Positions 12,463-23,937 of a stretch of DNA of 64,000 bases are shown here, one piece after another. How positions within the stretch are numbered: the stretch's first letter is position 1; each line of letters opens with the position of its first letter. The stretch comes from Heliocidaris erythrogramma (Eukaryota; Echinodermata; Echinoidea; Camarodonta; Echinometridae): assembly GCA_025617745.1 (NCBI GenBank), contig CM046857.1, positions 23,839,761 to 23,903,760 of the forward strand, in the 5' to 3' direction. A model generated the notes under the pieces. The model had not been told where the DNA came from and did no database searches. It saw only the letters and a program-made list of their open reading frames with translations. A program made the position numbers and the translations under genes.

Positions 12463-12727
12463 ACTATGAACACGATAACAAAGAGAGCGGACAAAATATA
12501 CAACTCCTCATTGTACCCTCCACAATTGCTCTGGTAGACAAAAGAACATCCCTTCATTACTATTATGTGAAATAAGTAAAAACAGGTGAATATGCATGTG
12601 ACACCTTTTCTACATATTTTTACATAATAGCAATGAAGGGATGTTCTTTTGTCTATCAGGGCAATTGTGGAAGGTACAATGAGGAGCTGTATATTTTGTC
12701 CGCTTCTTTGTTCGCCATGTTCATAGT
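12463..12727. mobile_element. Long foldback element, arms about 105 bp
   Basis: Left arm 12463-12568 and right arm 12622-12727 are near-perfect reverse complements, from ACTATGAACACGATAACAAA to TAGCAATGAAGGGATG, with a 53-bp loop. A related single arm is inside the element at 16424-16585. Transcribed, it would give a long double-stranded hairpin. Confidence 0.88.
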
Positions 12728-12955
12728 GAGTCATGCACATTAACTCTGAATCTCAGACTTTCAAAGTAATATCTATTTGAAAACTTACAACAATGAAATG
12801 GAAAATGAACATTGAATAATAGTTGTCAAAGCAACTAAAAGTAACATAAATATATCAATATTGTTCTAAAACATGTGGAATATCTTTCGGAACAGTGTCC
12901 AAGTTTCATTGAATTGGGATTATGATGAAAAAAAGTTACAGCATAGGTAAATCTC

Positions 12956-13218
12956 TAGGACGACTAACCCCGGGACAATGACCCTCTAGGTTGATTACCC
13001 CCCCCCCCCCCTACTAACTACCCCATAGGGCAACTACCCTCGAGGACAACTACCCCCAGACCACTACCCTCTAGGACAACCACCCTCTAGGACAACTTAC
13101 TACCCCCCGGACAACTCCCCCCAGGACACCCTCCATAGGAAAAGTACCCCAAATTGGACTTAACATCACATTAATATGACCTTTAGCATAATTTCAAGAG
13201 GGTGGTTGTCCTAGGGGT
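12956..13218. repeat. CTAGGACAACTACCCC phrase array
   Basis: A 15-18-bp phrase (GGACAACTACCCYC) is repeated about ten times in the + direction, then once in reverse (GGTGGTTGTCCTAG, 13201-13214). A C run sits at 12999-13011. The same phrase builds the larger array at 25.2-26.5 kb. Confidence 0.8.
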
Positions 13219-13309
13219 ACCCCTCTTTGATACCCTACTATAAAGATTATGCACGTGTTTATTTAGCAGCAAGGCATGATATCGTGCTAACACATATTAT
13301 GAGATTATA

Positions 13310-13795
13310 TAAGCACACGTTTCTTGAGCTCAAACTCCAAGGCTCTATCAGGTGCCGATGCACGAAGTTGTTGAAAAACAGTCATAAGGTTATGATCAAT
13401 GCAAATCAAACTTAGTGTTTGGATGAAGTGATGTTAGAGGCAATATTGAGATGTACATGAAGTTCATTTGAAACAAAATCCTACAGACATATCATTCTTA
13501 CAATCCTCGTAGGGTTTATCACACGTTTCATGAGCACCAAATCACTATAATGAGCACCAATGCGTGATTTTGCTTGAGAACAGTCATCAAGATTGTAATG
13601 TAAGAAAATGAAAGTCAGTGTCTAGATGAATAGATGTTAAAGACAATATTGAGATCTAAATAAACTTCAGTTGAAAACAAATTTTACAGATAATCGTTTC
13701 TACAATCCTCATAGAGTTTGGCACACGTTTCATGAGCACCAAGTCAATACAATGAGCACCAATGCGCGATTTTACTTGAAAACAGCAAGATTGCC
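13310..13795. repeat. Degenerate tandem repeat, unit about 200 bp
   Basis: The landmark GATGTTA-AGGCAATATTGAGAT occurs at 13430 and 13632, and CACACGTTTCATGAGCACCAA at 13520 and 13722. A partial earlier unit begins near 13314. Dispersed copy at 3.6 kb. Confidence 0.75.
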
Positions 13796-13969
13796 CACTT
13801 CGATGCCCACTAATAGCCACATGTAATAAGAAGGCGCACGCGTGTTGCATGAAGCTCATGAATAACAAGTTTGAATATTCATGAGCTTTTATAACTAATT
13901 AACATAAAATTGAACTGTACTTAGGCTTCTACTATACAGTTTGTGCAGCCAAAATGAGCAGATGATGAA

Positions 13970-14290
13970 GGAGAACAAGAAGAAAAAGAAGAAGAAGAAG
14001 AAGAAAGAAAGAAGAAGAAGAGGAAGAGGAAGAAAAGGAAGAGGAAGAAGAAGAAAAAGAAGAAGATGAAGAAGAAAAAAAAGGAAGAGTAAAAAGGGGA
14101 AGATGATGATAAAGAAGAAAAAAGAACAAGAAAAAAAAAAGATGAGGAAGAGGAAGTGGAAGAGGAAGAAGAGAAAGAGGAAGAAGAAAAAAAAAAAAGA
14201 GTAAGAGGAGGGGGAGGAGGAAGAAGAACACGAACAAGAGGATGAAGAAGAATAAAGAAGAAGAAGAAGAAGAAGAAGTAGAAGAAGCCG
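13970..14290. repeat. GAA/GGA-rich polypurine tract
   Basis: About 320 bp of nearly pure A/G made of GAAGAAG and GAGGAAG units. Low-complexity frames across it are artefacts. Confidence 0.85.
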
Positions 14291-14462
14291 AAGAAGCCCT
14301 TCTTCGATATTGAATTTCCCTTCATTGAACCCTTTCCTTGTGCCTTGCAGATCTGGCATATCATATCTCAAGTAAAACTGAAGTACAAAGAAAAAATGTG
14401 CGCCCCATGATCCCATATACGTACACCATGCACTGGCTGCTGGTGCATGTACCCACCCCCTT

Positions 14463-14600
14463 CCCCCCCCCCCCCCAAAAAAAAACAAACAAAAAACAAC
14501 AAAACCAACAAAACAACAACAAACCAAACCAAACCAACAAAATAAAACAAAAACAAAAACAAAAACAACCCAACAACTAAAACAGCAACAAAACAAAACA
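14463..14600. repeat. C run followed by A/ACAAA-rich tract
   Basis: Reverse orientation of the T/TTTG-then-G composite at 1385-1525: a 14-base C run, then A-rich sequence with AACAAA and ACCAAA units. Confidence 0.8.
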
Positions 14601-14879
14601 AACCTCAATTTTTTTTCTTCTTCCTCTTCTACTCCTTCTTTTTCTTTTTTCTTCATCTTCTTGTAAAATGAGTCCATCATCAGAAACCCCACACAAATCA
14701 GTCTATCATTCAGTTATTCAAGGTTGCATAAGGCTGTATTCAACCAATCCACCATCACACTTCATAACACATGCCATATTATGCCTGCATCATCATCACC
14801 ACTTCTTACACAAAATTATGGGGAAACACAAAAATAGAAGTTTCTCAGTGTGAAATGATGTTTATTAAAATAACTCACT

Positions 14880-16245
14880 TATCAACATAAAGTTACTGCT
14901 CTCTTGAATGCAATATGCAGATTATAACATTATAACATCATACACAGATATATCGACGGTTGTTCCACTAAGACTATGTCTGGCTCCACTGACCACCGTA
15001 CATAGTAAGGGGAAGGTAAACAAATGTCAGTAACATTAAAGATTTCACCATACCAGACAGTTAATTCTAGAACTATTTATCACTACACAAAAGAAATACT
15101 TCAGCCAGTCCCCGGCCCAGGCCAGGTCCAGGAATCAAACTGGGACTGCTCTCCGACTCAGTAACAGCCTTAGCCTTGGGTTAGAGAGAATAAAGAACAT
15201 TTTAATCTGGGTCAAGCATGGAAGACATTGTCTTTCAAATTTACATGTTGATCTTTCTAGACCCTACCTATACAAAGTTCAAAATCAAAGCGAAGGGGCA
15301 GGGTACCTGCAACATTTGCTCTCGTATAGGCGTAGGCAAAACGCAGTAGCCGGTCAGAATCGGCGCACCCAAAACTAACGGACCGTACCGCTGGGCAAGA
15401 TCTTACCCGGCACGGCCCAGAGTTGCGCATTCAGTGTCATGATTAATCTTGAATACTTGATGTTGAACAGGTCCACATCTGCTTCAATTAGGTTTGAGCA
15501 CTATCCTAATATACAGATCTATGGAAAATTGCTGATCTTTTCGAAAAATATTACCAGTAGACTATATAAACGGACGCTTTAGAGTTTAATCAATTTTCTT
15601 TCGTCATGCAAAAATTGCAAGAGAGGAGGGACTGGGTGGGATGTGGGATAATGCGTTTTTTACAGTGAACTCACTCGCAGCCACGACGAACACATCCCAA
15701 TTATTAAGAGGAACGTTAAACAACATACATATTTACTTGCATTTCATGGCATCATACTGCATTACTTTGATGAGAATGTCCCCCGGAGAATTTTCTTCTC
15801 TCGTGATATTCACTAGACAAACTCCTTCTAGAACAAACATTTCTCAAAAACAAAGTTTTTTGAGACTTGATGGTTGAAATGGCACAACAGTAGCACTACC
15901 CGTACGGCCGCCATTTTCCCTATTTCGTGTCCAAATCGTAGGGAATTGTGGGAATGAATAAAATGAATTATGTATGATCTTATACATAAAACATTATGTT
16001 AATATGAGCCACTAACCAATCATCGAACAGTATTTGACGAGTTTGAATAAACATTTATTCAAATTGACCCTCCTCAAATTGGACAAAGCTCCCACAATGC
16101 ATCCAATGTAAAGCCTATGGAATGTCAAAGGTCAGATTTTAGTTGACTCTTTAGCAGCTAGCCCTCCTTTGGAGGGCATACTGGTACGTGCTATGATCGA
16201 ATCTCTTTGTAAAAACCCCTAAAAACGTCGTGCACGACGTTTAAA
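14880..16245. other. Unannotated stretch with a weak tRNA-like motif
   Basis: At 15120-15180 the minus strand has AGTTTGATTCCTGGACC (B-box-like) and a loose A box, which could be a worn SINE head. AAACGTCGTGCACGACGTTT at 16223-16242 is a perfect 20-bp palindrome. No coding exon recognised. Confidence 0.35.
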
Positions 16246-16250
16246 AAAAT

Positions 16251-16621
16251 AGGGACTTTTAGAAGCAGTGGACTAGTACTTCGTCCCAGTCGACTAATTC
16301 GCGCATGTCAACGTCGTCGACTGCCCATGTTGACTACAGTTCTGATCATTTTAGATTTCACTCGACGTGTACGTACCGTCGACGTCAACCGGAAGTACAC
16401 ACTCAACGGATGAGCATAATACACTATGAACACGATGACAAAGAGAGCGGACAATTTATGCAGCTCCTCATTCTACCCTCCACAATAGCTCTAGTAGACA
16501 AAAGGACATCCCTTCACTGCTATTATGTGAGACCTGTTCTACATATTTCTACAGGATAGCAATGAATGGATGTTCTTTTCAACTGGGACGAAGTACTAGT
16601 CCACTGCTTCTAAAAGTCCCT
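16251..16621. mobile_element. TIR element, first of two in tandem
   Basis: Ends are inverted copies of AGGGACTTTTAGAAGCAGTG plus about 18 more bases (GACTAGTACTTCGTCCCAGT). The interior (16424-16585) includes one arm of the 12.5-kb foldback, so one element is nested in, or derived from, another. Confidence 0.8.
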
Positions 16622-16982
16622 GGTTAGAAGCAGTGGACTAGTACTTCGTCCCAGTCGACTAATTCGCGCATGTCAACGTCGTCGACTGCCCATATTGACT
16701 GCAGTTCTGATCATTTTAGATTTCACTCGACGTACGTACCGTCGACGTCACCCGGAAGTACACACTCAACGGATGAGCATAATGGTTGAGCTGTTCTGAT
16801 GACGTCATATACGTGAACCTCGTTGAAGATTTCGGAGCACCGCAAACACGAAGTGAACACGTTCTCAATTTTGCAAGTCAGGGAGGAGGACAGGGAGAGG
16901 GCGAGTGGCGCATGCCCAGTGGCGTAGAATGATGTCCTTGCGTACCAGTCGACTAAGTCGACGTGCAATTCTAAAAGTCCCT
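16622..16982. mobile_element. TIR element, second tandem copy
   Basis: Opens with TTAGAAGCAGTGGACTAG and the same 150 bp as the first copy (through CAACGGATGAGCATAAT), and closes with TTCTAAAAGTCCCT at 16969-16982. It lacks the foldback arm and has a different middle. Confidence 0.75.
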
Positions 16983-18160
16983 ACTGTCGTGGCAGTGTGC
17001 ACGGTAAAGGGTTTGCATTAGAGCGAATTTTCAGAAAGTCGTTCATGTCGTGGTGTCGTGTCGTTTGTCGTGTTCGGTGTGAATCCGCCTTAAGGATATT
17101 TTCTGTACACTTATTACCGGCCCGGATTATATTTCATATCGTGCAAATTTTAATCACCATAACCGATTCCCGCAACTATGCTCCTGTTGTCCTGGAGACG
17201 ACGGATTCTTTCTAAATTCCTTTCTGTGCGCGCATGTCCAAGTATATATGAATTTGTGCCATGAATGCATTTTGAATGCGACGTGGGCACATATAATTAT
17301 GTATTTCCAATTAGGCTAGGGTCTAGGGGCGCTTCATGACGACAACGTAATAATTTGATACCACATGACAAGGGCATACGCCTTTAACGATTTCCGTGCA
17401 TATGGAAAGTACAGAGCTGTATCATGTGATTTTAAAATAAAATGTTATTGGCTTATGCACTAGTAAGATATATTGTAAAAAGAAATTATATTTATGAGAA
17501 TTAAAATGGACCTGATAATGGTATCGGGAATTATTAATATATTTTAAAATTTGGAACGTTTATACAATATAAAAAAACTTAAAATAATATATAATCTTAT
17601 GACTACGAAGGGAATAATAGTTTAAGGGACTTTATTCATAATCTATACCGGTTTGAATTTATATTGACATTTCAACTGACTTTTAAGGTTACGTATGATA
17701 AGGTCTCATGTTTCGTCGACTATTATTTTCCCGCATTAGTGTCCGCTTCCATGCATTTGCAGTATGCACCCAGTTGTGCAAAATAAGTGGATGACTACTA
17801 AATTTGGTTAATTATAATTATGTAGTTGGTAAAACACCGCAGATGATTCCGAATTACATTCATCCAAACTGCACACTATTTCATTTTCAATTTTCGTTGA
17901 CACCAGGCGACACCATAATCAGGAAGGAAGGTTCACACAGAACACATTGTGTACCCATGGTAATTGCGTCCTAATTTCAATATCATAGTGTGCATAACTG
18001 CCTTACTTGTCAATGTACAATAACAATGTCGAATTGTGCCTGCTCAGTCATGTGTGATCTTTCCCCCATGATTAGGACGTCATGTTTTTTTTTTAAAAAC
18101 AATAACTGGTCTTCTTTAATGAAATAAAATAAAATAAAAATAAAATAAAAATGATACAAA
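16983..18160. other. Unannotated stretch upstream of the gene
   Basis: No repeat or exon recognised apart from an (AAAAT)n tail at 18121-18150. An upstream first exon of the MACPF-ApeC gene could lie anywhere between here and 19.7 kb, but no ATG followed by a signal peptide and a donor stood out. Confidence 0.3.
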
Positions 18161-18164
18161 CATA

Positions 18165-18748
18165 TATTTCATGAATTAATAAACGAAGAAGCTTGACTGG
18201 GGAGGAATTTTTAATTTGTAAACAAATCTTTTGGCATATTACTCCCAGTGTTAAAGATCGTATGCTCGATCTGTAATGAAAAACACAAGTCAGAAAAAAT
18301 TGGAACCAGCGGGATTCGAACCTGTCATCTACTGCTTGCCGGGCAGCGACTTAACCACCAGGCTATTCTGGTTCACGGCCAAGTCACGACGAACTAGAAT
18401 CAAATACCCAAGATCCTCTTCTTTCTGACTCATTAATATTCAAACGGTCCGCCGTAGACAATGGTTAATAAACGAAGAAGCTTGACTGGGGAGGAATTTT
18501 TAATTTGTAAACAAATCTTTCGGCATATTACTCCCAGTGTTAAAGATCGTATGCTCGATCTGTAATGAAAAACACAAGTCAGAAAAATTGGAACCAGCGG
18601 GATTCGAACCTGTCATCTACTGCTTGCCGGGCAGCGACTTAACCACCAGGCTATTCTGGTTCACGGCCAAGTCACGACGAACTAGAATCAAATACCCAAG
18701 ATGATAGATCCTCTTCTTTCTGACTCATTAATATGTATTTCATGAATT
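18165..18748 (-). mobile_element. Dimeric tRNA-headed retroposon with 13-bp target duplication
   Basis: Two near-identical units (18176-18439 and 18465-18734), 289 bp apart, each contain on the minus strand an A-box-like TAGCCTGGTGGTTAAG and a B box GGTTCGAATCC, with a 7-bp GAACCAG/CTGGTTC end pairing. The pair is flanked by TATTTCATGAATT (18165-18177 and 18736-18748), so both units seem to have inserted together. The T-arm pairs poorly, so this is a SINE head and not a working tRNA. Confidence 0.8.
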
Positions 18749-19780
18749 GTTCAACATGCTGTTCCATTTTGTCAGCCTCATATAAACATTTTCTTTTCTT
18801 TTGTGTCTTTCAACATCATATCGACTTTGTAGAACATATATAAACATCATTTTAAAATCAATACATCTCATCTTTTGTGTGGAAGCTGTTCCAAATAATA
18901 TTTATACATTTATAAATCGAAAATAGTGCATAATTCAATATCAAGTTAATTTCTTCTTTTTCTGTTTCTTGGAGACCATAAGCAACATACTGAATTTTCA
19001 GTTTTCAATTTTGATTTAAGCACCTTCTTATGTATTCTTCTATATATTTCCAAAACAATTTTACTTCTGGGCATCTCCAACATGTGTAATAAATCCCCTA
19101 CATTCATTACAAATATAAGTATTCTTCATATTCCATTTCTTTAAATTATATAATGTTGGTAGTATGTTTTACATGAATCTGAAATTTAATTGAACTTCGA
19201 CATTATCTTGAATCTTTTTCACTTTAAATGTCCAGGTATATGTCCATGAATAGTTTATCTCCATTGCGACAGTTTCACTCCAAATAAATTGCGCCGTTGA
19301 AATTTCGACATTTAATTGTAATAGCTCTTTTTAAATCTGCTTCACACTGTCTAGAACCACTAGTAAGCGTAAACCGCAGATGATATGTAACATTCATTCT
19401 TTAAAATATTGTTCTTAAATGTATAAATGTATAAGAAAGGTAACGAAGGACGTCATATGATAGATGGACTATGGGCTTTCCGACGATGTGCATTTTTTGA
19501 AAAAAAAGTAAAATATGACTCCGAATCAAAATTATTTATGAATCAAATGTAATAGCGATCCACTTCTTTTGGACAATTGGGGTTCTGACAATGCCACTTC
19601 AGAGTGTCTAATATCATTCATACGTGATTCATCGATTAAAATGTTCTTATGCATACTGGTTAAGAACAAATTAATCATTAAGTCAAAACGAGACCTTATT
19701 CGGAACAGAATGGAAATATAAGCATTATGTCTTTCAACTAGAAATCGCAGAATTCAACTGAGGAAAGTTATCTTCTTTGT
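18749..19780. other. Unannotated stretch just upstream of exon 1
   Basis: AT-rich, no repeats recognised. It should hold intron or promoter sequence for the MACPF-ApeC gene, but no TATA box or start site can be supported. Confidence 0.3.
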
Positions 19781-19784
19781 GCTG

Positions 19785-20130
19785 ATGATCATCACAAACC
19801 ACACCTATGGATCTGCATCTACTAATTGCTCCGAATCAAGGCCTCTCCCAAATGCGGACTTCCTCGGCCTCGGCTACAATATAATCAAGGGTAATCCCGA
19901 CGGCAAGCCAAGTACTACTTCGGATGTGGACAGCGGTCTAGACCCTGGTTTCAACTTAGTACGTATTATTGACCACTCCTACGAAAAGTGCACAAGGGAA
20001 AATGAATACTTGGTTCCAGATGATGTTCAGTATCTCCCACGCAGTATCAAAGCTGGCACCTGTAAAGCATATGCTGTCTATGGAAGCCAAAGTCACGAAA
20101 GAGAGTTGTCCTTACTCGCTACCTTCGAAG
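19785..20130 (+). CDS. Exon 1 of the MACPF-ApeC gene (5' limit uncertain)
   Basis: The exon is open back to 19722 and ends in phase 1 at a GTATGT donor (20131). It encodes the end of a signal-like hydrophobic segment and the MACPF N-terminus, including GLGYNIIKGNP and LDPGF. The only in-frame ATG is 19785, but the hydrophobic core lies just upstream of it. A possible acceptor CGCAG ending at 19750 would let an upstream exon supply the start. Confidence 0.85.
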
Positions 20131-23100
20131 GTATGTTGGTTTTTTTGTCAGGACTTGCGCCACCGACGAGAGAGGGCAGTATTTGAGCGTCAAGAGGGGT
20201 GATAATAAGGTTTAAGGTCAAGACTAGTCGGCATGAATATTCATGAAAAACAAATTGTAGGGAGATAATAAAATGAGCGAACCAATTTCGCAGTTCTCTG
20301 TGTGGCGCATTCCGATTTACGTTGTGCTTTTCATGAAGATATCCCGAGTTCGAGTCTCGTCAGGGTTAAGGTTTAGGGTTTAGGAATTTATCAGTGACAA
20401 AATTTTCTTTTGCTGAAATAAAAATGAGGTGAAACTTGGAGAAAATACAAATCTTAAAGTTGTAGTCCCTCTCAAAGTCTTTAAAACGTGGCCTCTTGAC
20501 TAGAGTACCTACATAAAGAGAGTAGCGACAACTTATGATTTGAACGCCATTTTGTTTCACTGCTATGCAAAATTTCTATTCAATTCCGATGAGCACCTTG
20601 GTGTTCTCAAAAGAAAGAATTCAAACCCCATTTTGTTTCTAGAAAAGTCAGACGTCCATGTCGCTACTCTCTATATAAAGGTACTCTGCTCTTAACGCTC
20701 AAAAATACTGCCCTCTCTTGTCGGTGGCGCAAATCCTGACAGAAAAAAGACGCTCCCCGGACAACTGTCTGAAACCCTACATGTATATAGGAAAGATTAT
20801 GACCTCTTTACTCACTGTTATTTCTTAGCTTCAGGTGTCCGGATACGTTTTTGATATTACATGTTTAAAATATCGATCTATTACAGTTGTAAAGTTAAAC
20901 AAGTCTTTTTGGTTTAGAAACTTACTTTTATAATTTATATTGTCCACGTTTACCTAATTTGAAGTTTCTGTAAAGCAGATACGACATCTGTGCCTATATA
21001 TATATATATATATATATATATAGCCAAAGGCCAGGGGCAGATTATCCTGAGGTACTTATACAGAGAGGGAGAGATAATCATTTTCTTAGGTTCAGTTCAG
21101 TTCAGTTCATTTTATTCTCATTTCACAGCCTCAGCTGAATTGCATGACAATTTACAATCAACTATTGAAAAAAACAAACAAAACAAAACCCACACAGCAC
21201 ATTTCAACAACAATATTTATATAATACAGAACATTTAAAACAGGAATACCTTACGTATACTTTATATTAATTAATCTTAAGAAATGTTTGACATACATGT
21301 ATTTACAGTTTTTACCGCCGCGCGAAGCAAGGGCGGTACTAATTTCAGTCGATTCTGTCCCGATATTTGTTTGCTTGTTTGTTTGTTTGTTTGTTAGTGC
21401 TCTAACGTTTGAATGGTTCCATTTCAGCGAATCTAAGTAATATGCGATTTCCTATTGAATTCCACGGTCACAGGTGCATCTGATTTTTTTAAATTAATTT
21501 TTAAATTATTATTTTTTAAAATTTTATAGCGCCGAAGGTACAGCCCTTTATATACACGTACCGTCATTGGCCTGTGCATGCGGTGTACGAAAAAGCACCG
21601 CAACATAGTATCTATTGAGTTATCGTATCCGCGCGCGCGCTATTAGTATGATGAGAGACTAGTATAGTCTAATTAGAGCGCAATCGGAGAAACTGCTGGG
21701 GTTTAGCCGGTCACACATGCACTGTAATGTATTTTTTGTTTTTATAATATTTATTTCTCCTGGTCTACAGCCGAGTACAGGAATATAAAATGTTTGTAGT
21801 CGGCCGTAGTTGCAACCAGCCTTGCTCGCAACATTTTATCACTTTCTGTCATTCTGTGTTCGTGTGTAGATCTAATTGTTAGGTCTAACGACGTTACATC
21901 TGTGCTGCTGCAGTGTAAGATCAGCCGTCATTCGGGTGTTGGCTACGCTGACATTGGGTACGACGACGCTCCGCTGAACCCCCTCGCGAGGAGGAGAGCG
22001 ACCAAAACAATAAAGTGACAAAAGACTCCTCCAAACAGAGGGATTTTTCCGTCTAGCTGCAGTGTAACTATACACAGCGCTAACGCAACAGAAATTGGAT
22101 ATGCGATAGCACTTTTTTTAGCAGCATTGAAATCTGCACAATTTTTCACGTAATGTGGCTATGCCTAGGCTATTATTGTTTGCTGCATGGATGCAATTTC
22201 CTATTGAATTCCACAGGTGCATCTGTTTTTTCTTTATTTAATTTTTATTTTTTTCTTTATTGTTTTGAAGGTGTGTATAGGCAATATTTAAGTCATACTA
22301 TTACTACTCTAGTTAGACCTAGATCTATAGTACAATGGCACTTATAATATTTTATTATCATCATCAATCAAATGACACATAATAATAATAATAATAATAA
22401 TTAGTTGTGTTTACCCGGGGTAGCCACTTCAGTTCTAAGAACTGTTCTCCCAGCGGGCCCTGCATAACAATTACCCCATAATCATCAGGTAAAATTCAAA
22501 CCTGCCCAATTATCTTGAGCACAATCTCAACTCCCCGGGGAGCATGCAAGCCAGGCTATCAGATGACGCTCACGGCTTAGTTAACACCCGACCAAGGTTT
22601 CCATCACTCATGGGTAAAAAAAGCGAGCAGATAAAATGCCTTGCCCAAGGACATAAACACCAGACATAGTTGGGTTCGAACCCGCGACCCTCAGATCCAA
22701 AGACGAGAACCCCACCCCACTACACCACAGCGCATCCGCAATTAATTCTTATTGAATGGTAATGAGGTGGGACACTACATCGCGCAGGCGCGGCGGTTCA
22801 CTGTTGCTAAACAGTATCAATGTAGTCTTAACCTGTTTCTAGAATATTATCTATATGTATATTATGGAGTTACAAGGAGCTTTAAAATGTATTATTGTTT
22901 ATGAATTTACTTAAAAAGAGACCTTAAAAAAATGTGAATGAAATTTTAATCCTTCATTTGAAGTGCCTAATGAAAAATACCCGTCATACTTTTTTCATAT
23001 ATTATACAACAAATTTCAGAATATGCATACTGATCTGACTGTAGGTTAACTCCATTATAATCTGGTCAGAGAAAGGGGGAAAAAAAGAGATAAAATATAA

Positions 23101-23885
23101 TATAATATAGAACATGTATAAATCTAGGCATATCTTAATGTCCATTCACCCCTCTCACACAACCATCTGGTTGTATTCATTTAGGCTTGTTATCAATAAT
23201 GGTACCTTTTTGATCTGGCATGAACATTTTTGTACTTTCTGTTGGTACGGAGCTGCATGGAATGAGTTTTGTCATTGACGGGGAACAATTCGAGGTACCT
23301 TGGGGAATGTGCACATCCGCTTGCAAACTTTGTACTGAGGTTGTCTTCTTAAAGTTTCCATTGAGGTTTTCCTGAGAGCATTTTCATATGCCTCATAATG
23401 AGTGCCAAGAACAATCCTCATTGCTCTCTTCTGTATCTTTTCCAGGTCACTAGTCTGTTGCTTGGCGACTCCAGAGTGCCACAACGGTGCCGCGTATTCG
23501 TGAGCTGGCCGGACGTAGGACTTATACACATCTACTAAGTCTTCATGAAGGATTCTGAACTTCTTTAATATACTCAGAATGTGTATACTCTTTGCTTGCT
23601 CTTTGACATCATTTCTTTAACCTGCTTTCCCCATTTCAGTTCATCTTGAATCCAGACACCCAGAATCTTTGTCTCCTTTACCAAATCCAGAACATTCAGG
23701 CATAGGGTTATGGCAGGTGGCTCTGGTGATCTCTTAAAGCAAATCTGGTGTTGTTTGCACTTGGCTGCATTCAGGTGTAAGTGATTTTGGTCAGCCCATT
23801 GTCCAAGTTCAGTGACGACCTGCTGCAGGCAAGAGGGCTCATTCAACGTTTTTGTCTCCCCGATGCAAAGGTCGTCCACATATTA

Positions 23886-23937
<52 letters not shown>

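Noticed and set aside
13895-14692. Long 265-codon minus-strand open frame
   Set aside because: It is the translation of GA-rich and C/A-rich simple sequence (runs of L, F and S); no domain, splice or codon structure.
18301-18375. Possible true tRNA genes in the duplicated unit (also 22676, 24240 and 31090)
   Set aside because: A and B boxes are present, but the T-arm and D-arm pair badly, the position before the anticodon is not T, and bodies and tails are attached; these are SINE heads.
20300-20370. B-box-like GAGTTCGAGTCTCG suggesting another SINE
   Set aside because: The A box is weak and no body or tail can be defined within the nested TIR elements.
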